Origin: a virus
IMG/VR virus record: IMGVR_UViG_3300025099_000105
Span: 1 to 28,130 of that record
DNA: 28,130 nucleotides
Reading direction: 5' to 3' (one strand)
Made by a program: the position numbers and the translations under genes
Shown: positions 12,923 through 18,807 of the stretch, in pieces
Layout of the letters: every line of letters starts with the position of its first letter
Position numbering within the stretch: position 1 is the stretch's first letter
The notes under the pieces: model-generated
Seen by the model: only the letters and a program-made list of their open reading frames with translations
Databases searched by the model: none
What the model was told of the DNA's origin: nothing

Positions 12923-13026
12923 TGGTGTCCCTTAGGGACACCACAGGGACACCACAGGGACAGTACTAAATTGATTAGAAGTGTTGGTATAATTGAATAA
13001 TAGTCTACAGGGACAGCAGGGACACC
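12923..13026. repeat. GGGACA iteron-like cluster (candidate origin or packaging site)
   Basis: Starts with a hairpin, TGGTGTCCC-TTA-GGGACACCA (12923-12943). Its right arm begins an 11-nt tandem repeat, GGGACACCACA (12935-12945 and 12946-12956) plus GGGACAG. A second pair, CAGGGACAG and CAGGGACACC, is at 13008-13026. That makes six GGGACA words counting the inverted one. It is in the largest non-coding region of the window, directly upstream of the terS operon. This arrangement suits a binding site for a replication initiator, a regulator or TerS. Confidence 0.7.
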
Positions 13027-13136
13027 TCTTTTACCCCCGGGGGTACTTTTTATTGCTCAGGGGTCTAGATAATCTATATAGTAAATATTTCCATTGTCCG
13101 GTATCCGTTATTCTGATACAGTTCAGCTGTGTTCAT
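13027..13136. other. Non-coding stretch with a GC palindrome
   Basis: TACCCCCGGGGGTA (13032-13045) is a perfect 14-nt palindrome next to a T-rich run on the plus strand. Otherwise I see only a 20-codon frame (13136-13074) beginning MNTAELYQNN, which I do not consider supported. Together with 12852-13026 it makes up most of the non-coding region between the 141-aa gene and the terS operon. Confidence 0.5.
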
Positions 13137-13211
13137 TCACAATTGGTTAATTACTTCTGGAGGTTTTTCGAGGAATTGCTCCCTATGTTTTCCTCCAGGA
13201 GTCAAACACAT
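13137..13211 (-). CDS. Possible 24-aa micro-protein
   Basis: Reads MCLTPGGKHREQFLEKPPEV and then INQL; composition looks protein-like and a GGGGG lies 4 nt before the ATG. It would be the last gene after the 141-aa gene. The short length makes this tentative; an inverted CTGGAGG/CCTCCAG pair spanning it could instead mean a structured 3' end. Confidence 0.3.
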   Translation of the reverse strand: MCLTPGGKHREQFLEKPPEVINQL

Positions 13212-13224
13212 TCGACCCCCATGA

Positions 13225-13650
13225 CTAGTCCTCTAATCTTTTTAAATTCTCTTTCAATATCAATTTCTTAATAATTCTTCTTTCCTCCTTAGTATTACAC
13301 TCCCGATACCTTTTATATAAATCTCGATACTTAATCCAGGATACCTGTAATTTTGTAAAAAAAATTTTTCCACTATCTACCATTTTCATATACTCACCAC
13401 GTACAAACTCAGGATCCATGTCAGCACCCCAACATATGTCTTGAAATTCTATACTATTACTAACAAACCACTTATGAGAATCATGCTTGTAATATGTCTC
13501 TTTCTTAAAACCAGATGGATTTACAGCGTCCTCCAACGCCTGGACAAGTATTGCCTGAAACAATCGCTGTTCTGCAAAAGCTTTAGGTTTTACAATCTCT
13601 AAACTCAATTTAATGCCCAAAAATTTGAGTAAGCTGGGAGCACAAGTCAT
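13225..13650 (-). CDS. Unknown 141-aa protein, conserved marine-phage type
   Basis: Core KAFAEQRLFQAILVQALEDA, then YYKHDSHKWFVSNSIEFQDICWGADMD and VRGEYMKMVDSGKIFFTKLQ. The protein ends in a strongly basic helix (YKRYREC...KKLILKENLKRL). I recall the QALEDA...ICWGADMDPE pattern in marine phages with no assigned function. The helical makeup could suit DNA binding. It overlaps the upstream gene by 41 nt from the ATG at 13650; a TTG at 13608, one nt after that gene's stop, is an alternative start. Confidence 0.75.
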   Translation of the reverse strand: MTCAPSLLKFLGIKLSLEIVKPKAFAEQRLFQAILVQALEDAVNPSGFKKETYYKHDSHKWFVSNSIEFQDICWGADMDPEFVRGEYMKMVDSGKIFFTKLQVSWIKYRDLYKRYRECNTKEERRIIKKLILKENLKRLED

Positions 13651-13846
13651 AGGCTTTCTTCTTATCCATTAAAAAAGTTTTAGATTTTTTATTTCTTGTA
13701 ACTCTAATAGATTTCTTCTCGTACACTCTGAAATACAAATTCCACATGCGCTCAAGGTAGTTCATTCTATCCTCACCTGTCATCAGGTCCAATAATATGA
13801 TTGAATCTTTAAGTAATCCCCTAGCTTTTTTGGTACTCATTTGCAT
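13610..13846 (-). CDS. Unknown 78-aa basic protein
   Basis: From the ATG at 13846: MQMSTKKARGLLKDSIILLD, then NYLERMWNLYFRVYEKKSIR and a basic KKSKTFLMDKKKAYDL. It is mostly helical. No Shine-Dalgarno site is visible; its upstream region is a 50-bp block flanked by inverted repeats. The following 141-aa gene overlaps its end. No family is recognised. Confidence 0.6.
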   Translation of the reverse strand: MQMSTKKARGLLKDSIILLDLMTGEDRMNYLERMWNLYFRVYEKKSIRVTRNKKSKTFLMDKKKAYDLCSQLTQIFGH

Positions 13847-13896
13847 AACCACGATGCGGGAAAAGATATCGATATGGAAAAATTACACCGTGGTTA
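13846..13896. promoter_or_regulatory. Operator-like block with nested palindromes
   Basis: TAACCACG (13846-13853) and CGTGGTTA (13889-13896) are perfect 8-bp inverted repeats 35 nt apart, and a 10-bp palindrome ATATCGATAT (13866-13875) lies near the middle. The left arm includes the start of the 78-aa gene and the right arm the stop of the 83-aa gene. It suggests a dimeric repressor site or an mRNA structure. Confidence 0.45.
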
Positions 13897-14145
13897 AGCA
13901 TTTTTAACAACCAGAGTTAAACCTTTAGCTTTCGCTACCGATTTACGTCCTGATCGCCATCTATCCTCGATTTTGTCGAGAAAAGAAAGACTGAAATTTC
14001 CTAAACCAAAGTCATTTCCACAATACAACTGAAACATTAAACTTGTTAACTCATCATACGTCTTCTTATTTGGACACACCATCACTAGCTTGTCCAACGC
14101 ATGGTTTAATGCTTCTTCACTACTTTTCTTAATAGCTTTGCCCAC
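13894..14145 (-). CDS. Unknown 83-aa protein, GTG start
   Basis: GTG start supported by AAGGA 8 nt upstream; no ATG is near. Sequence MGKAIKKSSEEALNHALDKL, then VMVCPNKKTYDELTSLMFQL and FLDKIEDRWRSGRKSVAKAK. Predominantly helical, basic at the C-terminus. It is the first gene after the promoter at 14251-14278. No family is recognised. Confidence 0.65.
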   Translation of the reverse strand: MGKAIKKSSEEALNHALDKLVMVCPNKKTYDELTSLMFQLYCGNDFGLGNFSLSFLDKIEDRWRSGRKSVAKAKGLTLVVKNA

Positions 14146-14250
14146 AAATAAATCCTTAAATTAAAGTTAAATTTGAGTTTCGTTGTTCTATGAAAATAAA
14201 GTGTTTTGAAAGCCCCACTTATTTCATTTAGGCTTAGGAATACTATTTAA

Positions 14251-14278
14251 TTAATAACTATTTATTGATCTAAGTCAA
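14251..14278 (-). promoter_or_regulatory. Promoter just downstream of a terminator
   Basis: Minus strand TTGACT (14278-14273), 16-nt spacer, TATTAA (14256-14251). The -35 directly follows the U-tract of the terminator at 14281-14306, a compact off/on transcription boundary. It would serve the 83, 78 and 141-aa genes. Confidence 0.6.
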
Positions 14279-14280
14279 AT

Positions 14281-14325
14281 AAAAAAGGGCCACTCTCGCG
14301 GCCCTTATCCAACATCAGTGATGTT
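14281..14325 (-). terminator. Rho-independent terminator after the RHH gene
   Basis: Minus strand: stem AAGGGCC (14306-14300) and GGCCCTT (14291-14285) with an 8-nt loop, followed by TTTTTTATTT. A second small hairpin, AACATC-AGT-GATGTT (14311-14325), sits between it and the stop of the RHH gene. The clearest terminator in the window. Confidence 0.92.
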
Positions 14326-14330
14326 TATTA

Positions 14331-14540
14331 TTACTTCAAGAGTTTCTTTCCTTGAGTCAATAAATTCTCTTTCATCTTAGGTTCAGCAACACCTTCTTTT
14401 TTAGCAATCTTTTTTATAGAATCGCTAACCATTTTTTTAATCATGTTGCCTGGGTTTCTAAGGCCATTTGCACCCATTGCCCTAATAATTGTGTATGATT
14501 CGATATCAACAGCAATTGATTTCCATTTGTTTACGTCCAT
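14331..14540 (-). CDS. Ribbon-helix-helix-like regulator candidate
   Basis: 69 residues. WKSIAVDIESYTIIRAMGAN followed by NPGNMIKKMVSDSIKKIAKK reads as a short beta strand, helix A and helix B, the order of MetJ/Arc-type ribbon-helix-helix DNA-binding domains, where dimer strands enter the major groove. A good ribosome site (AGGAGA, 5 nt) precedes the ATG. It follows the ParB-like gene by 8 nt and is followed by the terminator, so both genes form the end of one unit. It could repress one of the palindromic sites nearby; that link is a guess. Confidence 0.55.
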   Translation of the reverse strand: MDVNKWKSIAVDIESYTIIRAMGANGLRNPGNMIKKMVSDSIKKIAKKEGVAEPKMKENLLTQGKKLLK

Positions 14541-14548
14541 TGTTTCTC

Positions 14549-15337
14549 CTATTTGTCTTGATACTCTTTAGTTTTATAAAACTCAACTAAATTTATTTTA
14601 TTTTTTTGAGTCAGTCCTGCATTATAAATACGTTCAATGATCGCTATGTAATCAGCAGTAGATGTACCTGTCAAAAACCATGAAGATTTACTCTTACAAG
14701 CAGTTTTAAATCTTCTATGATCAAACTTAGGGTGTTTGTCAGCAACAATATAAGACACCACCATGGAACGTTTGAATCTTTTATTCTTTGTAGATTCCAT
14801 ACCATAGAAATATTTTTTAAGTTGCATCAATTGTGATCCAATACGATCGGTATGTTCAATACCTCCTGCAGGAATTACAAATCGTCCTGTTTTAAAATCA
14901 TTACTGATTCTTGACCACAGTGAAGTTTGTTTTAACAAAAGCACTACCATCTCTGCAACATTAATTCCGTACTGTTGCATTTTGTTTCGAACAATTCGAT
15001 AGTCCATTTTATTTCTCGCACAGTGTTGATCTAAATAATTTTCCATAGACCAGTTCTTACGACCTGTGTTAAGTCTTGCTACATCTAATGGATCATCAGA
15101 GTCCATAATAATATATGGAATCTTTAGATCTAATTGTTTTCTGGCCTCCAGCGTGTGTTGGCCATCAACAACTTCTAGATTTTTATTTACACGAATTGGA
15201 TCGTACAAATCTTTTTCTGCAATTAACTTTTTAAGTTGTTGCACGTGTGCTTCGTCTACAGGTCTATTACCTCTAGTCTTTTTGAATTTACTATAATCAG
15301 TAGTTTCAAAAAATTTATTATTTATAGCTTTGTTCAT
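14549..15337 (-). CDS. ParB-like N-terminal domain protein
   Basis: 262 residues. RPVDEAHVQQLKKLI, LYDPIRVNKNLEVVDGQHTL (about 44-63) and EARKQLDLKIPYIIMD match the ParB/sulfiredoxin fold; DGQHT corresponds to the nucleotide-binding GxxR-like loop (GQHR in classic ParB, with Arg replaced by Thr here). Phage members are variously nucleases, CTP-binding clamps or regulators. The C-terminal 150 residues are helical and basic, with no clear partition helix-turn-helix. There is no ParA, so plasmid-type partition is unlikely. It has a very strong ribosome site (AAGGAGG). It follows the 87- and 28-aa genes. Confidence 0.8.
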   Translation of the reverse strand: MNKAINNKFFETTDYSKFKKTRGNRPVDEAHVQQLKKLIAEKDLYDPIRVNKNLEVVDGQHTLEARKQLDLKIPYIIMDSDDPLDVARLNTGRKNWSMENYLDQHCARNKMDYRIVRNKMQQYGINVAEMVVLLLKQTSLWSRISNDFKTGRFVIPAGGIEHTDRIGSQLMQLKKYFYGMESTKNKRFKRSMVVSYIVADKHPKFDHRRFKTACKSKSSWFLTGTSTADYIAIIERIYNAGLTQKNKINLVEFYKTKEYQDK

Positions 15338-15353
15338 ATCTTTTCCTCCTTGG

Positions 15354-15440
15354 TTAGTAGAACATTAAATATCCCACAGATGCAAAAATAAATAATAATA
15401 TCTTTGCTGGGATAATAGTTAACAATGCAATAAACATCAT
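15354..15440 (-). CDS. 28-aa hydrophobic membrane micro-protein
   Basis: Starts one nt after the stop of the 87-aa gene (TAG-T-ATG), the same junction as between the SSB-like and primase genes. The product starts MMFIALLTIIPAKILLFIFA and ends GYLMFY. A single membrane span with one lysine. Its length and junction support translation by re-initiation. Possible roles include an inner-membrane accessory or antiholin-like peptide, unproven. Confidence 0.5.
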   Translation of the reverse strand: MMFIALLTIIPAKILLFIFASVGYLMFY

Positions 15441-15441
15441 A

Positions 15442-15705
15442 CTAAATATCAGGTCTTTCATCGGCCCCCATCTGTTGATCTTGTATTAGTTTATTAGCAA
15501 TGGTTTCGTTAATTGGATATATAGGCATGTCTTCAAAGTTCATTGAACACTGCTGCAACATCTTCATAACTTCTTGGTAAGCATCGTCTTGATACTCTAG
15601 TGGTTCTCCACTTACGTCAGTTTTCGGTAGCCGTGATAAAATATTATCTACTTTTTCACTCCAATCCTTGAACACTTGTGAATCACATTTTGTTGTGGTT
15701 GCCAT
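15442..15705 (-). CDS. Unknown 87-aa acidic protein
   Basis: MATTTKCDSQVFKDWSEKVD, then LPKTDVSGEPLEYQDDAYQE and IANKLIQDQQMGADERPDI. Acidic and probably helical. A strong ribosome site (AGAGGAGG) precedes the ATG, and it is the first minus-strand gene after the divergent promoter region. No family is recognised. Confidence 0.7.
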   Translation of the reverse strand: MATTTKCDSQVFKDWSEKVDNILSRLPKTDVSGEPLEYQDDAYQEVMKMLQQCSMNFEDMPIYPINETIANKLIQDQQMGADERPDI

Positions 15706-15717
15706 TTGGCCTCCTCT

Positions 15718-15768
15718 TTGTTATTATTATTGTGTATCTTTATATAAACATTTTAATGGGATATGCAA
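15718..15768. promoter_or_regulatory. Overlapping divergent promoters
   Basis: Plus strand: TTGTTA (15718-15723), 17 nt, TATATA (15741-15746) toward the 90-aa gene. Minus strand: TTGCAT (15768-15763), 18 nt, TATAAA (15744-15739) toward the 87-aa gene. The -10 boxes overlap, so use of one would exclude the other. The minus -35 is followed by ATCCCAT, as in the paired promoters at 10832 and 11073. Confidence 0.45.
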
Positions 15769-15800
15769 GTAAATAATAAGCTAGGATAATATAGGATATT

Positions 15801-16073
15801 ATGACAAAATTTATATTAGTTATGTACATGTGCAGTATGATAACCAATGATTGCCCTAATCATCATATACCTGGTTTTACGTTCACATCACACTACGATT
15901 GTGTAGAATATGGCTATAGAGTAGCTCATGGCACGTTTAAATCATTAGAAGAAACTGAACAATTTGATAAGGAATACGTAGAAAAAAACAAGATTGTTGT
16001 TAAATTTGAGTGCAGACAAATACAAGTCCCAAAACCAGTAATACCTAAACCTAAACCAAAGGTGACTACATAG
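15801..16073 (+). CDS. Small secreted-type Cys protein
   Basis: 90 residues. A hydrophobic start (MTKFILVMYMCSMI) resembles a short signal peptide or membrane anchor, with Cys11 followed by NDCPNHHI. Then SHYDCVEYGYRVAHGTFKSL, VVKFECRQIQ and a Pro/Lys tail (VPKPVIPKPKPK). The pairs of Cys suit disulfides outside the cytoplasm. Similar small proteins occur in marine phages and bacteria, function unknown. AGGA lies 7 nt before the ATG. It is the first gene of the plus-strand cassette. Confidence 0.65.
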   Translation: MTKFILVMYMCSMITNDCPNHHIPGFTFTSHYDCVEYGYRVAHGTFKSLEETEQFDKEYVEKNKIVVKFECRQIQVPKPVIPKPKPKVTT

Positions 16074-16103
16074 TTGCAATCATGTCACAAATTGATATAT
16101 AAT
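16074..16103 (+). promoter_or_regulatory. Near-leaderless promoter, plus strand
   Basis: TTGCAA (16074-16079), 18-nt spacer, consensus TATAAT (16098-16103), then only 5 nt to the ATG at 16109. The following gene has no Shine-Dalgarno site, as expected for a leaderless mRNA. Confidence 0.7.
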
Positions 16104-16108
16104 ACCTT

Positions 16109-16375
16109 ATGAAGCACTATCGTATCCAAGTAAAATACAAAAATGTGTATCTTGATGAGATCGTTAGCGCTGATGATGATAAGACCGCTCTTGAATGTTT
16201 TGTAAAGAAGGTTGATTCAGGAGAAGTAAAAGAGATTGAAGGTGCTGGGTTTGAGGATCCTAACTTTTTATTCTTAACCTTCGAAGAGGTAAACCGAGAT
16301 GGCCCTACAAAAGTTAATATCGGAGAAGCTTCAGTTGGAGTCCAAGTGGGCAACGCAAGCGTTGGAACAGGGTAG
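16109..16375 (+). CDS. Unknown 88-aa protein, probably leaderless
   Basis: MKHYRIQVKYKNVYLDEIVS, then DDDKTALECFVKKVDSGEVK and DPNFLFLTFEEVN: alternating beta strands with one helix, a small alpha/beta domain. The last 25 residues (GPTKVNIGEASVGVQVG...) are Gly/Val-rich and share DNA with the next gene. No known family. Its promoter places the start of transcription at the ATG. Confidence 0.65.
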   Translation: MKHYRIQVKYKNVYLDEIVSADDDKTALECFVKKVDSGEVKEIEGAGFEDPNFLFLTFEEVNRDGPTKVNIGEASVGVQVGNASVGTG

Positions 16376-16487
16376 AGTTACTCCAGATATGAAGTGGATT
16401 GATATAGAGATCAAAGATTTAAGAAAAAAGATTAATGATCAAAGTGTTGAAGACGCAAAATTAGGTCTTCTAGATATAGCTAGCTAG
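16299..16487 (+). CDS. Unknown 62-aa helical protein overlapping its neighbour
   Basis: MALQKLISEKLQLESKWATQ, then GRVTPDMKWIDIEIKDLRKK and a C-terminal LLDIAS. Helical, with a pattern I recall as conserved in marine phages. GAGG lies 9 nt before the ATG. It overlaps the 88-aa gene by 77 nt in another frame, so 25 codons of each gene are constrained by both. The plus-strand cassette ends here, facing polA. Confidence 0.65.
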   Translation: MALQKLISEKLQLESKWATQALEQGRVTPDMKWIDIEIKDLRKKINDQSVEDAKLGLLDIAS

Positions 16488-16536
16488 ACTAGCTTAAAAA
16501 AAATTAAATTTTTCCCTAAGGATACTGCGCTCTAAA
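16488..16536. terminator. Possible bidirectional terminator
   Basis: Between convergent genes there is an A-run and T-run, AAAAATTAAATTTTT, which can pair imperfectly and reads U-rich in both directions. The stem lacks G-C pairs, so termination is only suggested by position. Confidence 0.3.
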
Positions 16537-18405
16537 TTATTCTTTAGCTTCGCCCCAAGATTTTCCTAATGCAATATCAACTTTTGATGGTACTTTTAAT
16601 GTGTCTATAGCATTTTCCATAATGTCTTTTACACCTTGAACGTCAGATTCTTTATCAATTGAAAAACAAAGTTCGTCATGAATTTGTAATAAAGGTTTAT
16701 AACCAGCCTTGTAACAATTAATCATAGCTTGTTTTGTTTGATCAGCGGCAGATCCTTGGATCAATCTATTTAAGGCTTTGTAAGTAAAAGCCCTCCTGAT
16801 GTTATTTCCATAAATTGCCTTAGCCTCCTCATATTGCATAGCCTTGTTCATTCCGAAGGTAGCAGGCTCCCACATGTCAAATCGGCATTTACGGCCCCCT
16901 ATCGTCCGAATAAACCCATATTTTGAGGCAGAGCTAGATACATCTGTAGCTAATTTTTTAACAAAAGGTACTCTTTCACCATATTGTCTTAACAAAGCTT
17001 CAGCTCTATCTTTTGTAATACCTAATTCTTTACCTAATTTAGCTTTACCCATTCCATAAAATAATCCTAAATTAATTGTTTTGGCCTGAGTTCTTGTAAT
17101 TCCCGCCATGTCAGCAACTATTTGATGAAAGTCAGCTGATTCATTTTTATAGGCTTCGATAAACTCCGCTGCACCTTCAAAGTTATCATTGACCGATGCA
17201 GCGTAGTGAGCAACAAGCCTAGGCTCCTGTTGTGAGTAGTCGAAACTACCCCATTGCCTACCTTCTTCAGGTAGAAACAAGCTTCTAATTTTGTCACCAA
17301 ACTCTTTGTTCCTTGCAGGAATTTGTTGTAGGTTTGGATTTGAATATGATAAACGTCCAGATACAGTTCCACCTTGGTCAGATCTTAACTGATTTATCTC
17401 AGAGTGAATTCTGCCTTTGTGAACATACCTTTGAATGGAGTCTATAAATGTTGAATGAAATTTATTTATTTCTCTTGCTTGTCTTATTAGTTGCGCTATT
17501 GGGTTATTACAATTTACTAACCAGTTTTGTGTAAAGCTTGGTTCATCAGTTTTTGCTGTACGTGGGTAGTCAACACCTATTCGGTCAAACACTTGAGCAA
17601 CAGATCGAGCAGCCCAGATATCTACATCAAGTGTGGTCTGAGATTTTATACTTGATAAAACCTCAGACTCTTTTTGTTTGAATTCTTTTTTTAGCAGAGA
17701 AGCCTTCTCTTCGTCAACTCTTATTCCTCTTCGTCTAGTATCTATCAAAATAGGCAGTAATTCCATCTCCATTTCCCAAACATCGTGTAGAGACTGCTTA
17801 GATACCTCTGTTTTAAGCCGATCCCATAAACGTAAGGTTAGGCCTGCATCTTGCTCAGCATAGAAGCCTACGTAGCCCGCAGGCAGCTTCCACATGTCAG
17901 CTTTTGGGTCAATTCCCCATTCTTTGGCTTTTTCATTTAAAAATGTCTCATTCTTGATTTCACCTAAATAATCTTTAGCACATGCATTTAAACTAAAACT
18001 AAATCTGTTTTCATTGATCAATGCTGCTGCAATCATAGTGTCAACTATCTTACCTCTAATCTCAAATCCATTTACAAGCAACCAACCTACATCATAACTT
18101 GCATTGTGAAATATTTTTGTAGCATTTGTTTTTAAAACATCTTGCATCCATGCGCAGGTTATCGATAGATCCATATTCCCACCAGCATCATGAGCAATAG
18201 GGAAATACCATTGTTGTCCAAGAGCAGCAACTGCAAAACCTACTATGTGTCCATCAAACGTTGCCCAACCTGGTCCTTTAGTTTTTATGTTTGGATCCTT
18301 AGTTTCTAAGTCAATTGCAATCTCTGTTGCTTTTGATAAATCTGGATACTCTGCTGGAGCTATCCAATCACTATCGTTGTAAATAAAATTTAATTGATGG
18401 GTCAT
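16537..18405 (-). CDS. polA: Family A DNA polymerase with 3'-5' exonuclease
   Basis: 622 residues, the phage replicase. Exonuclease: DLE (32-34), NASYD (101-105), YAEQD (182-186), complete for proofreading. Polymerase: motif A DYSQQE (389-394), O-helix R438-K442-L446-Y450-G451 in RTQAKTINLGLFYG, motif C HDE (576-578). There is no 5'-3' exonuclease domain, as in phage T7. Leu446 is at the position of Phe762 of E. coli Pol I; Leu there is reported to give slower, more accurate synthesis. The ATG overlaps the stop of the four-Cys micro-gene (ATGA). It is the last gene of the replication block. Confidence 0.96.
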   Translation of the reverse strand: MTHQLNFIYNDSDWIAPAEYPDLSKATEIAIDLETKDPNIKTKGPGWATFDGHIVGFAVAALGQQWYFPIAHDAGGNMDLSITCAWMQDVLKTNATKIFHNASYDVGWLLVNGFEIRGKIVDTMIAAALINENRFSFSLNACAKDYLGEIKNETFLNEKAKEWGIDPKADMWKLPAGYVGFYAEQDAGLTLRLWDRLKTEVSKQSLHDVWEMEMELLPILIDTRRRGIRVDEEKASLLKKEFKQKESEVLSSIKSQTTLDVDIWAARSVAQVFDRIGVDYPRTAKTDEPSFTQNWLVNCNNPIAQLIRQAREINKFHSTFIDSIQRYVHKGRIHSEINQLRSDQGGTVSGRLSYSNPNLQQIPARNKEFGDKIRSLFLPEEGRQWGSFDYSQQEPRLVAHYAASVNDNFEGAAEFIEAYKNESADFHQIVADMAGITRTQAKTINLGLFYGMGKAKLGKELGITKDRAEALLRQYGERVPFVKKLATDVSSSASKYGFIRTIGGRKCRFDMWEPATFGMNKAMQYEEAKAIYGNNIRRAFTYKALNRLIQGSAADQTKQAMINCYKAGYKPLLQIHDELCFSIDKESDVQGVKDIMENAIDTLKVPSKVDIALGKSWGEAKE

Positions 18406-18548
18406 TGTATTTTCCTACTTAGGTTTGCATCTTCAATAGATATTGCTTTTTTAAAAGGTACGGCTAAATCAAACAAAGCACAGTCTGCACAGTAATAACT
18501 GTATTCATGTACAATTACAGCCACTACTTCATCACAGTGTTCACACAT
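18402..18548 (-). CDS. 48-aa zinc-ribbon-like micro-protein
   Basis: MCEHCDEVVAVIVHEYSYYC then ADCALFD: CxxC at 2-5 and CxxC at 20-23 form a complete four-cysteine ribbon for one zinc. The rest (KKAISIEDANLSRKIQ) is a helical tail. It is coupled to polA by a 4-nt ATGA overlap, so it may act with the polymerase. No Shine-Dalgarno site is evident; the start is 7 nt after the DUF3310 stop. Below common gene-calling cut-offs and easily missed. Confidence 0.7.
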   Translation of the reverse strand: MCEHCDEVVAVIVHEYSYYCADCALFDLAVPFKKAISIEDANLSRKIQ

Positions 18549-18555
18549 TACTAGT

Positions 18556-18807
18556 TTATTTCTTCTTTTTGGCATCTTTTAAATGTTCTATTTCTAAATC
18601 ACAATAATGTTTAATTTTTTCTAAATCTTCTATTTGTTTTCCTTTGAATAAATACCTACAAACATATTTTATTACATTTGCTTGAAATGGATTTAAACCA
18701 TTCTTTCTTATAAATGTCCAAGGTTGAATTTCAAAATGTTGGTAGTGGGATCCTCCGATTTGTCTGTCTTGCGGAAATGCTTCATCGAACATACTTTTAT
18801 CTGACAT
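18556..18807 (-). CDS. DUF3310 protein
   Basis: 83 residues from the ATG with GAGG 6 nt upstream. IGGSHYQHFEIQPWTFIRKN, then QANVIKYVCRYLFKGKQIED and LEKIKHYCDLEIEHLK are the DUF3310 signature (H-Y-x-x-x-I-Q-P-W then VIKY..RY..KG...DL.K..HY). The family is widespread in phages; some members are annotated as nucleotide kinases without proof. It overlaps the UvrD-like gene by 11 nt. A role in nucleotide supply or replication is only suggested by neighbours. Confidence 0.88.
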   Translation of the reverse strand: MSDKSMFDEAFPQDRQIGGSHYQHFEIQPWTFIRKNGLNPFQANVIKYVCRYLFKGKQIEDLEKIKHYCDLEIEHLKDAKKKK

